Below are positions 34,748-43,162 of a stretch of 64,000 nucleotides of DNA, piece by piece. This DNA comes from Pantoea rwandensis (GTDB lineage Bacteria > Pseudomonadota > Gammaproteobacteria > Enterobacterales > Enterobacteriaceae). Where the stretch lies: the NCBI RefSeq assembly GCF_002095475.1, contig NZ_MLFR01000001.1, positions 1 to 64,000 of the forward strand. The letters are read 5' to 3'. The notes under the pieces are model-generated. The model ran no database searches and was not told the DNA's origin. It saw nothing but the letters and a program-made list of their open reading frames with translations. Both the position numbers and the translations under genes were made by a program. Positions within the stretch are counted from its first letter, which is position 1. Each line of letters begins with the position of its first letter.

Positions 34748-34878
34748 GATGGTCGCAAGGTAGGGTTACGAAATATATGTGCGTAACCTCTTAGTTTTAA
34801 TAAATTTAAAATGTCTTACAGTGATAATTCAGTGCAGTGCTATTTACCCTCCTAAATATTCAGGTTGTTCAGGAATAA

Positions 34879-34897
34879 CCCGGCACAGTATGCCGGG
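34879..34897 (-). terminator. Terminator-like hairpin after the MRJP gene
   Basis: Arms CCCGGCA / TGCCGGG with a 5-base loop, 8 bases after the MRJP stop. The following T-stretch (TTATTCC) is weak. Confidence 0.5.
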
Positions 34898-34905
34898 ATA
34901 AACGT

Positions 34906-36036
34906 TTACTGATGATCGCGGGGTGAAGGTGCGATCGGTAATGCCAAACGGTAAAGTTTGACCGGATACTCCACCGTGGAAGGTTTACCGCCGGTGGTGG
35001 CAGGTGTGCGATTGATTTGGCCAGAAGGCATCCACAGCGCGCCCTTTGATACCCACATCGCATCAATCCACACAAGACGCGGATCTTGCACGACGGTCGT
35101 CACCTGACCATCGGGCGCGATGCGCTTAATGCTGCGGGTATTGATGTCTGAGGCGTAAATATTGCCATCGGCATCAATCGCTGTGCCGCCGGTACTCCAG
35201 GTTTCACGCACTTTTTTGGCATGACGGGCAACCTCGTCTTTTGCAATCTTAGGGTCGTCAAGATAACGGGTTTCAATGCGAGCCAGCGGACCTGGAATGG
35301 CTTGATAGTAAAGCCACTTACCATCAGGAGACACTTCCAACTGATCCAGTCCGACGCGCTTTTCGCGACCGTCGCGCAGAATCAGTTTTTTGCCATCGGC
35401 GTAAATTGGCTGATGGTCAATGGAGAGTGGATGATTATCCAGTACGCGCCAGCTCTTACCGCTTTTAAGGTCCAGTACGACTAAACCGACCGCACCAGGA
35501 TCGGTGATATACGCAAAGTCGCCATTAAATCGCACGTCATCAAGATAGCTGGTGGGCTGCAGCGTCGGCGCTTTGATCACGTAGCTCTTCACCACCTCGC
35601 CGCTCGTCAGATTGATACGCACCAGCTTTGCACCGCCTGTCACAGCCTTATCGCCGGTACCAATGCCTTTGTTACCCGAATCCATAACCCACAGGTCACC
35701 CTCGGGGCCGATACGCAGTGCATTGACGTGGTAGAAGTGGTGTTCAGGGTCGTTGGCATCCCACTGATTCCAGGCGTCGTTCGGGAAGGCTTTCAGTTGA
35801 TTATTAATCACTTCTGCTAACTGCAAACCAGCGCCTTCGGATTGTGTGAGCGAGGCGAACAGACGATTGTCATGACTGACGGTGATGCCATTCCATACAC
35901 GAGGGGAGGTCGCGACTTGTTCAAGGCGACTATCCTGCTGGTCAGGTAACTTCACTGGCAGCGTATCTTGCGCCATCACCTGTGCAGAGGTGGCAAAGGC
36001 TATCATCGCCACGAGCGTCTTCAGTTTCTGTTTCAT
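34906..36036 (-). CDS. Periplasmic MRJP (major royal jelly)-family beta-propeller protein, copy 1
   Basis: 376 residues; signal peptide MKQKLKTLVAMIAFATSAQVMA. The rest has the repeating blades of the royal-jelly/Yellow family: LWVMDSG, TSYLDDVRFNGDFAYITDPG, LEVSPDGKWLYYQ, then GGTAIDADGNIYASD and QDPRLVWIDAM. The family has a six-bladed propeller; in insects members bind small molecules or relate to dopachrome conversion, and bacterial function is unknown. A LysR gene is divergent. Two further members occur in this window. Confidence 0.83.
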   Translation of the reverse strand: MKQKLKTLVAMIAFATSAQVMAQDTLPVKLPDQQDSRLEQVATSPRVWNGITVSHDNRLFASLTQSEGAGLQLAEVINNQLKAFPNDAWNQWDANDPEHHFYHVNALRIGPEGDLWVMDSGNKGIGTGDKAVTGGAKLVRINLTSGEVVKSYVIKAPTLQPTSYLDDVRFNGDFAYITDPGAVGLVVLDLKSGKSWRVLDNHPLSIDHQPIYADGKKLILRDGREKRVGLDQLEVSPDGKWLYYQAIPGPLARIETRYLDDPKIAKDEVARHAKKVRETWSTGGTAIDADGNIYASDINTRSIKRIAPDGQVTTVVQDPRLVWIDAMWVSKGALWMPSGQINRTPATTGGKPSTVEYPVKLYRLALPIAPSPRDHQ

Positions 36037-36122
36037 CTTTATATCCCTTGTTAATCTTCAGACTTTGACGCAAACAGAGTGTTGCGCTGTTGTTAATGTC
36101 GTTCCATCCTGGCAGTGTAGAG

Positions 36123-36151
36123 TGATAAATTATATTCTCTGATTTTTATCA
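36123..36151. promoter_or_regulatory. Candidate LysR operator between MRJP copy 1 and the LysR gene
   Basis: Inverted repeat TGATAAA (36123-36129) / TTTATCA (36145-36151) in the 136-base divergent region, with the dyad shape usual for LysR sites. Binding by the adjacent regulator is inferred. Confidence 0.4.
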
Positions 36152-36172
36152 ATCGATTCCTGGTAGGAATGA

Positions 36173-37051
36173 ATGGAACTGAAAGATCTACACTATTTGC
36201 TGGCGGTTAAAGAGACGGGACACTTGGGCAAAGCGGCGCAATCCCTTGGCATTACTCAACCGGCGCTAACAAAATGTTTGCAACGACTGGAGAAGTTTTA
36301 CGCCACACGGCTAATCCTTAAGGTCGGGCGGGGTATGCAACTCACCGAGGCGGGACTTCTACTTTGTGAACGTGCTCAAAAAGTGGTGCACATGATGCAG
36401 GTCACTCGTCAGGATCTGCAGGCACTTGGCGCAGGGACCGCGGGGGTGATTCGTTTGGGCGTGGCGGCGACGGCAGCCCAATTCATGTTACCGGTGCTGA
36501 GTCAGGATCTGCTGGTGAAAGCACCCACCGCACGGCTGGAAGTGACGGTTGGCATGAATGATCTGCTGCAAAAAAAGCTACGAGAAAACAAGATTGATTT
36601 GATTCTCGGTTTTTTACCGCAGGCCAATAGTGAGTTTATCACTCGGCCACTGATTGAAGATCCGGTGGTGATCGCCGCCAGCCGTCAGCATCCTTTGGCA
36701 AACATTCACCCGACACCTGAACAACTTCAGGAATATAACTGGTTGCTACCTTCTGACAATGTGGCCACACGCCAATGGTTAGAACAGCGTTTGCGAAGCG
36801 GGGGTTATGCGGCTCCCCGGGTGCAAATGGAAAGCAACACCCTTTCTCCGCTGCGTGCGGTGTTGGCTAACACGCAATTGCTTAGCTTCCTCTCAAGGCG
36901 TTTATTGCAATCGGAAAGTGGGTTGATTGAAATTCCGCTTCCGCTGGTCATGATGCCGCGTACTTTTGGTTGGCAGTTCCGATCACTAAGTGAACTTTCG
37001 CCTGCTTCTCGCTTGATGGTGGAACTGGCGGAAAAGCGGTGGCCTTGGTAG
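36173..37051 (+). CDS. LysR-family regulator
   Basis: 292 residues: N-terminal winged helix (MELKDLHYLLAVKETGHLGKAAQSLGITQPALTKCLQRLEK) and the periplasmic-binding-type effector domain (LRENKIDLILGFLPQ, LLPSDNVATRQWLEQRL). Divergent from MRJP copy 1, so it probably regulates that gene and perhaps CitMHS beyond it. The ligand is unknown; a carboxylic acid is plausible from the neighbours. Confidence 0.88.
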   Translation: MELKDLHYLLAVKETGHLGKAAQSLGITQPALTKCLQRLEKFYATRLILKVGRGMQLTEAGLLLCERAQKVVHMMQVTRQDLQALGAGTAGVIRLGVAATAAQFMLPVLSQDLLVKAPTARLEVTVGMNDLLQKKLRENKIDLILGFLPQANSEFITRPLIEDPVVIAASRQHPLANIHPTPEQLQEYNWLLPSDNVATRQWLEQRLRSGGYAAPRVQMESNTLSPLRAVLANTQLLSFLSRRLLQSESGLIEIPLPLVMMPRTFGWQFRSLSELSPASRLMVELAEKRWPW

Positions 37052-37411
37052 AGCTGTAACAATCTGTGTGCGCATAACCTGTTTTATTTCACAGGTTTGC
37101 CACCGTTCCCCGCGTGATAGTTTCTAAAAACAACACTCATTAAATTTTAATCGTTGAAGAATAAGGTTTTTATCGCATTGTAAAAGTGCTGAATAACCCG
37201 TAACAATTTCTTGCAATAGAAATCTTAATGCGTATATTTCTCATTTGCTTTCTTAACGGCAACTTTACAGTCGTTCTGTTTGCGCCAGGATGGCGCGGTC
37301 AGGTTTCCACCCTGATATTCCTTTTTCAACGCGTTGTTTATGGCAGGAGCCAGCAGACGTCAGCAGGTATGCCGCCAATACAAAATAACGATAAGTTGAT
37401 TGAGGAATAGT
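37052..37411 (+). promoter_or_regulatory. fhuE upstream region with Fur-like box
   Basis: 360 non-coding bases. The 19-mer at 37227-37245 (AATGCGTATATTTCTCATT) matches 13 of 19 positions of the shifted Fur consensus. It is about 165 bases before the gene, so a long leader or a second, weaker site nearer the gene would be needed. No gene is seen. Confidence 0.45.
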
Positions 37412-39607
37412 ATGTCTTTCGAAGAAAAGCGTGTCGGGGAAATGGGCCGTGCTCCACAGAACGTGCTGCGTGTTTCTCTACTGGCAATGATGGTCGCTTC
37501 GGGTATTGCACAAGCTGCAGGTGACGCGAACAGTGAACAAACCCTGACGGTGGATGCCAGCGCAAATGCAGCGGAGCAAGAGCAAGCAGCTAAAGATTAC
37601 AGCGTACCGGTGACGCGAGCCGGTACCAAAATGGCACTTACTGCACGTGATATTCCTCAATCTGTCAGCATTGTCAGCAAGCAGCGTATGCAAGACCAGC
37701 AGCTGCAATCACTGAATGACGTGCTCTCAAATACCACTGGTATTCGCGGCGTCAGCAGTGATATGGACCGCACCAACTACTACTCACGCGGCTTCATCAT
37801 CGACAACTACATGATAGATGGCATTCCGACGGCTTTCGCCTCACGTTGGAACCTTGGCGATGCCCAAACCGATATGGCGCTGTATGAACGCGTTGAAGTG
37901 GTCCGCGGTGCAACTGGTTTGTTGACCGGCCCAGGCAACCCTTCCGCCTCGATAAACATGGTGCGCAAACACGCGGATAGCAAAGCGTTCACCGGTAACC
38001 TTGAAGCCAGCTACGGTAGCTGGGATAAACAGCGCTATGTCGCCGATCTCTCTGCACCACTGTCAGCGGAAGGCAATGTGCGTGGACGTGTGGTGGCCGG
38101 TTATGAGAATAAAAATAGCTTTATCGAACGCTATGGCTTTGAGAAGAAATTTATCTACGGTGTGGTTGATGCAGACCTGACTGATAAAACCAAGCTGTCA
38201 GTGGGCTATGAGTTTACGCAGGTGGATACGGATTCCCCAATGTGGAGTGGTTCGCCTCGCTGGTATACCGACGGTTCGCAAACGCATTTGCGCCGCGGCT
38301 ACAATACTTCGCCAGAGTGGGCTTATAACAACAAAGAAAACAAAAAGGTCTTTGTTAACCTGCAACAGAACTTCGATAACGGCTGGAACATCACATTAAA
38401 CGGCACTCACAATGAGATGTTCCTCGACAGTAAGCAGCTGTATATCGATGGCTACTTCGATAAAACGACCGGGGCAGGTTCATCTGCTTACGCAGGTTGG
38501 CCGGTGATTGGCGGTACTGGTTATAACACCGGTAAACGAAAAGTCGATTCAGTAGATGCCTTTGCCAGCGGTCCCTATGAGTTATTAGGCCGACAGCATG
38601 AATTGATGGTGGGTGTGAACTACAGCCGCCAGGATAATAAATACTACAGTGCTTGGGCTAACATCTCTCCCGAAGAGTTGGGTAACTTCAATAATTTCAA
38701 TGGGGACTTCCCTGAAACGGATTGGGGACCACGTGAGCCGGCATCAGATACACAATTGGTACGCCAGAAATCAGCCTACCTTGCCACACGCATCTCACTG
38801 GCGGATCCCCTGCACGTGATCTTGGGCGCGCGTTATACCAACTGGAATCGTCAGACGTTGAGTAGCGAAATGGAGAAGAACAACATTACTCCGTACGGCG
38901 GGGTGATTTGGGACTTCTATGACAACTGGTCGGCTTATGCGAGCTACACCTCGGTCTTCCAGCCACAAGACTATCAGGACGCATCAGGGGGTTACCTCTC
39001 CCCGGTCATCGGTAAGAACTATGAAGCTGGTGTGAAATCGGATTGGTTCAACAGCCGTCTGACCACGACGATTTCGGTGTTCCGCAGTGAACTGGATAAC
39101 GTTGCGGAAGCGACAGGGGCGACCAATCCGGATACCGGCAATGCCATCTATGTTGGCAAAAGCGGGGTAGTGAGCCGCGGCGTAGAGTTCGAAGTGAACG
39201 GGGCATTAACGGATAACTGGCAGATGACCTTTGGCGGCACCACTTATGTAGCTGAAGATCGCGACGGTGAAAATTACAACTCACAGCTGCCACGCACTTC
39301 GTTCAACCTGTTTACCAGCTATCGTCTGCCGATGCTGGATCAGCTGACCTTAGGCGGTGGCGTGAACTGGCAGTCGAAGACGTATAAAGATGTTGGCGGA
39401 CCGGATGGCAATGGCACCTGGCGCGCACGTCAGGGCAGCTATGCCTTGGTGGATCTGTTCGCGCGTTACGACGTGACGAAGAACCTGAGTGTGCAGGGCA
39501 ATCTGAACAACCTGTTCGACAAAGAGTATGACGAGAACGTCGGCAATGGCGGTATCGTTTACGGCTCACCGCGTAATTTCTCAGTGACGGCGTCTTACCG
39601 TTTCTAA
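37412..39607 (+). CDS. fhuE: TonB-dependent hydroxamate siderophore receptor FhuE
   Basis: Outer-membrane receptor for ferric coprogen, ferrioxamine B and rhodotorulic acid. 731 residues from ATG 37412 (GAGGA five bases before; an upstream TTG is possible). A signal region ends near AQA/AGD. The plug carries TRAGTKMALTARDIPQSVSIVSKQRMQDQQ and DNYMIDGIPTAF, and the barrel has SRWNLGDAQTDMALYERVEVVRGATGL and KSDWFNSRLTTTISVFR, as I remember in E. coli FhuE. It ends in SVTASYRF with the terminal phenylalanine. No hydroxamate synthesis genes are here. Confidence 0.92.
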   Translation: MSFEEKRVGEMGRAPQNVLRVSLLAMMVASGIAQAAGDANSEQTLTVDASANAAEQEQAAKDYSVPVTRAGTKMALTARDIPQSVSIVSKQRMQDQQLQSLNDVLSNTTGIRGVSSDMDRTNYYSRGFIIDNYMIDGIPTAFASRWNLGDAQTDMALYERVEVVRGATGLLTGPGNPSASINMVRKHADSKAFTGNLEASYGSWDKQRYVADLSAPLSAEGNVRGRVVAGYENKNSFIERYGFEKKFIYGVVDADLTDKTKLSVGYEFTQVDTDSPMWSGSPRWYTDGSQTHLRRGYNTSPEWAYNNKENKKVFVNLQQNFDNGWNITLNGTHNEMFLDSKQLYIDGYFDKTTGAGSSAYAGWPVIGGTGYNTGKRKVDSVDAFASGPYELLGRQHELMVGVNYSRQDNKYYSAWANISPEELGNFNNFNGDFPETDWGPREPASDTQLVRQKSAYLATRISLADPLHVILGARYTNWNRQTLSSEMEKNNITPYGGVIWDFYDNWSAYASYTSVFQPQDYQDASGGYLSPVIGKNYEAGVKSDWFNSRLTTTISVFRSELDNVAEATGATNPDTGNAIYVGKSGVVSRGVEFEVNGALTDNWQMTFGGTTYVAEDRDGENYNSQLPRTSFNLFTSYRLPMLDQLTLGGGVNWQSKTYKDVGGPDGNGTWRARQGSYALVDLFARYDVTKNLSVQGNLNNLFDKEYDENVGNGGIVYGSPRNFSVTASYRF

Positions 39608-39620
39608 TGGCAGTAAACCA

Positions 39621-39725
39621 GGTGCGCATTAAATGCGCACCCTACGGAAAGGGATGAATGGCTGCACAGAAATAAGCACCCGACCAAAAGGGATGAATAG
39701 CTGTACCGAAATAATCATCCAACAA
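39621..39725. repeat. Palindrome plus 39-base tandem duplication after fhuE
   Basis: GGTGCGCAT-TAA-ATGCGCACC (39621-39641), the dispersed palindrome, is followed by two imperfect 39-base units (39648-39686 and 39687-39725) both beginning AAAGGGATGAAT. A partial third start (CAAAGGATGGG) follows. Non-coding. Confidence 0.65.
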
Positions 39726-39734
39726 AGGATGGGT

Positions 39735-39799
39735 TATCGCTGCAGGAATCCTCTAGGGTTCCTGCAGCGATACCTGTAGGGGCGGCATTTATGCCGACC
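39735..39799. repeat. Long hairpin and REP-like palindrome between convergent genes
   Basis: TATCGCTGCAGGAA (39735-39748) and its exact complement (39759-39772) form a 14-base stem that can extend inward to about 17. A second palindrome, CGGCAT-TT-ATGCCG (39783-39796), follows. The pair lies between fhuE and the convergent nickel/cobalt permease gene and may stop transcription from both sides. Confidence 0.65.
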
Positions 39800-39822
39800 T
39801 GGTTTTTCCGAGGCATCAACGT

Positions 39823-40728
39823 TCAGCACCCCGCCGCAATATAATCCCCGTTCGCACTCACCGGCACCACGGTTAAAAACAGCACGAGCGCAAACAAAAT
39901 CAGCAAAGCACCACCCGCTACCCGTGCCAGTTTGAGTAGTTGATGAAGCCGTGGTGAGGCTTCTGCCAGCCACAATTCTCCCGCACGATGTCGAAAGTGA
40001 CGCACAAACAGCGCCAGTGTCACCAGTGCCATTCCAGTGCCCAGTGCCATCGTCATCACCGCAAACATTCCCCAACGCGTAATGCCAATTACACTGGCAA
40101 ATAACAGGACCGTCAGTGCACCACTACAGGGGCGTACCCCCGTGGCAATGATGATGCCGAGCCATGATTTCCAGTCATTGACCGGTTCTGTTGTGACTCC
40201 ATGGTTGTGACCGCAGCCTTCGTGATGGTGATGTTCATGATGGTCTTTCACGCGCCATGCCTTCACCATCATCATGATCCCCAGGCCTGCGATAAACAGT
40301 GCGCTGGCTTTCTCCAGATACCAGCGGCTCAAACTGAGATCGCCGGTGGTGAGGTTAAAACCAATGGCCAGGATAAAGACAAAAGCAATGGCACTGACGC
40401 CTTGCACCAGGCTGCCGAGGAAGGGCACGCTAAGCGCCACCCCGCGTGGCGGTTTATGGGTAGTGAGCCAGGTGGTGACAATAAACTTGCCGTGGCCAGG
40501 TCCCACCGCATGCAAAATGCCATAAATAAAAGTCACGCCAACCAGCCACAATCCCGCGCTGTATTGTCCGCTGTTGATTTGCAGTAAGTGCGTCACCAGC
40601 AGGCGATGGAGTTGAATTTGTGTCTGTAACGACCAGGCTTGAAACGCAGTCCACTGCATGAACAGCGCAATCAGTGATGCCAATATCGCCAGTGCGACAA
40701 GGGTAAATCCGGTTTTGGTAGCAATCAT
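39823..40728 (-). CDS. NicO-family nickel/cobalt transporter (RcnA-like)
   Basis: 301 residues with about 6-7 membrane helices. Signatures of the NicO/RcnA family are present: HAVGPGHGKFIVTTW, a histidine-rich cytoplasmic loop (HHEHHHHEGCGHNHG, about 163-177) and GVRPCSGALTVLLFA. Proteins of this kind export Ni/Co or handle them for the periplasm. The gene is alone; no rcnR-type regulator is next to it. The ribosome site is weak. The direction of transport is inferred. Confidence 0.85.
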   Translation of the reverse strand: MIATKTGFTLVALAILASLIALFMQWTAFQAWSLQTQIQLHRLLVTHLLQINSGQYSAGLWLVGVTFIYGILHAVGPGHGKFIVTTWLTTHKPPRGVALSVPFLGSLVQGVSAIAFVFILAIGFNLTTGDLSLSRWYLEKASALFIAGLGIMMMVKAWRVKDHHEHHHHEGCGHNHGVTTEPVNDWKSWLGIIIATGVRPCSGALTVLLFASVIGITRWGMFAVMTMALGTGMALVTLALFVRHFRHRAGELWLAEASPRLHQLLKLARVAGGALLILFALVLFLTVVPVSANGDYIAAGC

Positions 40729-40940
40729 AGCAATGAACTATCGCGGCCTTGAAAGGCCATTAGCATGCGGGATTTTTTAGTGATTTTGTAGGAGGTAGAT
40801 TTAAGTGCAGCGAAATAAATCCATAAAGCTGCCTCAGCGTGATAATTTCGCTCAGAACATGTCACCACGACGTTAAACCCGCAGGTGATAAAATTCGTAA
40901 TATGCTTGGATATCATTTCTGAACAAAAAGGAATCCAAGA

Positions 40941-42086
40941 TTGGCTATTACTCGCCGTATCTTCCTCAAAGCTTTTACCGCCATGAGTATGGCGAAGGTG
41001 GCGATGGTGCGCGCCGCTGGCGTACAACCTTCACTCAACCTGGCGCTGACATCGCCGTGGATGGCGAATCAGGTCGCAATCACCCGCCATAACCGACTTT
41101 TTTTGGGCTTACCGCGTTATTCTGCCGAATATGCTACCCCTTCTTTGGCTCGTCAGGCGGAAGATGGCAGCGTACAACCTTTTCCAGGTAATAGCTGGAA
41201 TAGTTGGAAGCCAGGTGATGATGGAAGAGAGGCATTTGTCTACCTAAACTCCGTGCATGTATTTGATGATGAGACTGTTTGGTGTGTTGACCAAGGGTCA
41301 TTGAGTGCTGGTGTTTTTGGTGAGCAGAACAGTATTCCTGCGCCGGGAGTACAGAAGATTGTGCAACTTGATGCAAATAGCGGTGAGATTCTGCGGATTC
41401 TGCGGTTTGATGACCATATTTTGCCGACGGGAGCCCAAATGAACGATCTGCGTTTCCATGGATCGCTGATGTACATCTCCGATTCTGGGCTGGGTGGCAT
41501 TATCATTCATGATTTACAGAGCGGAAAAACAGTGAGGCGCTTGTCGGGACTCGCGGTAGTGAAAGCCAGTAATAAAGCTCCCCCGGCGATGCTGGCACAT
41601 GTCAAAGGTGGAAAAACTTTCCATCCACCGAATAGCGACATGATTGAGATAACCGCCGATGGAAAGTGGCTGTATTGGGCCGCGCCGACAGGGCCGCTGT
41701 ATCGTGTTGAAACCCAATATTTACGCGATACAACGCGTTCAGATGCCGAAGTGGTTACCCATGTTGAAGCCGTTTATGACAATAATTTTTCAGGTGGGTG
41801 TTCCATGGACTCCGAGGGGAATATCTTTTTCTCCGAAACGGTCACCAATAACATCACAGTATGGTCGCCGACGGGTAAAACAGCGGTGCTGGTGAGTGAT
41901 CCGCGTTTGGTGCGACCAGACGGCTCGTTTATTTCACACCAGCGGAAGCTTTATATCCCAGTTAAACAGCCAGTTAAACATCTAATATCTAACGGAAAAT
42001 CGGAACAACGCTTTCATATCTACAGTGTTGACCTTCCAGATCGCTTAGACAACATCCCTTTAGGCCGAGCCATTACCGGCGCGTAA
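40941..42086 (+). CDS. Tat-exported MRJP-family beta-propeller protein, copy 2
   Basis: 381 residues. The N terminus ITRRIFLKAFTAMSMAKVAMVRAA is a twin-arginine signal (RRxFLK), unlike the Sec signals of the other two copies. MRJP blades follow: LNSVHVFDDETVWCVDQG, MNDLRFHGSLMYISDSG, TADGKWLYWAAPTGPLYRVET, MDSEGNIFFSET and SDPRLVRPDGSF. Tat export suggests folding or cofactor loading in the cytoplasm. TTG start with AAGGA 8 bases upstream. A terminator follows, so it is transcribed apart from the sugar operon. Confidence 0.82.
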   Translation: MAITRRIFLKAFTAMSMAKVAMVRAAGVQPSLNLALTSPWMANQVAITRHNRLFLGLPRYSAEYATPSLARQAEDGSVQPFPGNSWNSWKPGDDGREAFVYLNSVHVFDDETVWCVDQGSLSAGVFGEQNSIPAPGVQKIVQLDANSGEILRILRFDDHILPTGAQMNDLRFHGSLMYISDSGLGGIIIHDLQSGKTVRRLSGLAVVKASNKAPPAMLAHVKGGKTFHPPNSDMIEITADGKWLYWAAPTGPLYRVETQYLRDTTRSDAEVVTHVEAVYDNNFSGGCSMDSEGNIFFSETVTNNITVWSPTGKTAVLVSDPRLVRPDGSFISHQRKLYIPVKQPVKHLISNGKSEQRFHIYSVDLPDRLDNIPLGRAITGA

Positions 42087-42092
42087 TACCTG

Positions 42093-42124
42093 TTTTGGCC
42101 ACCCTCACTACATGGCCAAAAATT
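42093..42124 (+). terminator. Terminator after MRJP copy 2
   Basis: Arms TTTTGGCCA / TGGCCAAAA with an 11-base loop and only a short T content after it. Confidence 0.5.
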
Positions 42125-42171
42125 CGCCTGTACGATCACACTTTTAACAAATTGCTCACATTTTAGCTTGC

Positions 42172-42204
42172 CTGATATATCAGATTTGATACTTATAATA
42201 TCAA
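42172..42204 (+). promoter_or_regulatory. Operator region of the sugar operon (CTGATATATCAG)
   Basis: CTGATATATCAG (42172-42183) is a perfect 12-base palindrome, followed by the inverted repeat TTGATA-N7-TATCAA (42186-42204). Both lie just before the lactonase gene. CTGATATAT recurs before the GntR gene at 49793, suggesting a shared repressor. Confidence 0.5.
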
Positions 42205-42229
42205 TCTAGTGAATCCTAAGGATGTGTCT

Positions 42230-43120
42230 ATGTTGCACTTGTCAGCATCGCTTGAACTTGTTCTTGACTGCAAAAACGTGTTGGCGGAAAGCATCCTCTG
42301 GGATGACCGAACTGGGCAACTCTGGTGGACGAATATTCACGCCTACGAAGTGTGGCGATGGGACCCAAACCGCAGCGTTTTGCCCACTATTTTTCCCCTT
42401 CAAGAGCGGGCAGGGGCTATTGCGTTGTCGGAAGGCGCAGACATCATACTGGCACTGGAAAAAGGGTTTGGACGGCTTAATACGTTTACTGGGGCCATCG
42501 AACACTGCGCGGAGGTTGAGGGCGAATTACCTGAAACGCGAATGAATGACGGAAGGATCGATCCCGCCGGGCGCTTTGTGTGTGGCGGCATGCATGAAGG
42601 AACACCACAGTTACCTCTTTCATCACTCTGGTGCTGGGAGGGTGGCACCAAAGTGCAGCGAATGCTGCCGGAAGTCGCTTGTGCGAATTCGCTCTGCTGG
42701 AGCCCAGACGGAACCCTCCTTTATTTCACCGATATGCCACAAGGAACCATAAAAGCCTATCCCTACAACCCACTGACGGCAGAGATTGGCGAGCCGCATA
42801 TTTTTGCCAATCTGGCTGAACAACCCGGCTTAGCGGACGGTTCGGTCGTGGATGAAGAGGGTTATTTATGGAATGCGCAATGGGGTGGTGCGCGCGTGGT
42901 GCGCTATGCGCCTGACGGCAGTATTGACCGCATTATTCCTTTGCCTGTCGATAACCCTACGTGCCTGACGTTTGGGGGCGAAGATCGTGATGTGTTGTTT
43001 ATCACCACCGCCTGGTGGGGACTGACTGAAGCACAACGTCAGCAGCAACCTTTGGCTGGCAGTCTGTTTGCTTTAAAACCTGGGGTGCGTGGTCAACGTG
43101 AATATCGCTTCAGAGGATAA
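42230..43120 (+). CDS. SMP-30/gluconolactonase-family lactonase
   Basis: 296-residue cytoplasmic six-bladed propeller. The metal and substrate residues of the family are in place: E20 (LAESILWDD), R104 and N106 (TRMNDGR), N153 (ANSLCWSPDG) and D203 (LADGSVVDEEG). It should hydrolyse an aldonolactone to the aldonate. ATG 42230 follows AAGGA; the upstream in-frame GTG is rejected. It leads the operon with a sugar-acid dehydratase, an SDR and an ABC importer, which fits oxidation of an aldose by the SDR and ring opening by this enzyme. Confidence 0.87.
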   Translation: MLHLSASLELVLDCKNVLAESILWDDRTGQLWWTNIHAYEVWRWDPNRSVLPTIFPLQERAGAIALSEGADIILALEKGFGRLNTFTGAIEHCAEVEGELPETRMNDGRIDPAGRFVCGGMHEGTPQLPLSSLWCWEGGTKVQRMLPEVACANSLCWSPDGTLLYFTDMPQGTIKAYPYNPLTAEIGEPHIFANLAEQPGLADGSVVDEEGYLWNAQWGGARVVRYAPDGSIDRIIPLPVDNPTCLTFGGEDRDVLFITTAWWGLTEAQRQQQPLAGSLFALKPGVRGQREYRFRG

Positions 43121-43162
43121 GGTTCAGTTCCCCTCTCTTTATACAAATATGAGTGAGCATAA

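Noticed and set aside
39621-39725. CRISPR-like repeats after fhuE
   Set aside because: Only two adjacent 39-base units without spacers, and no cas genes in the window; this is a tandem duplication.
40725-41027. 100-codon reverse frame between the NicO and MRJP genes
   Set aside because: It overlaps the Tat signal region of the forward MRJP gene and resembles no protein.
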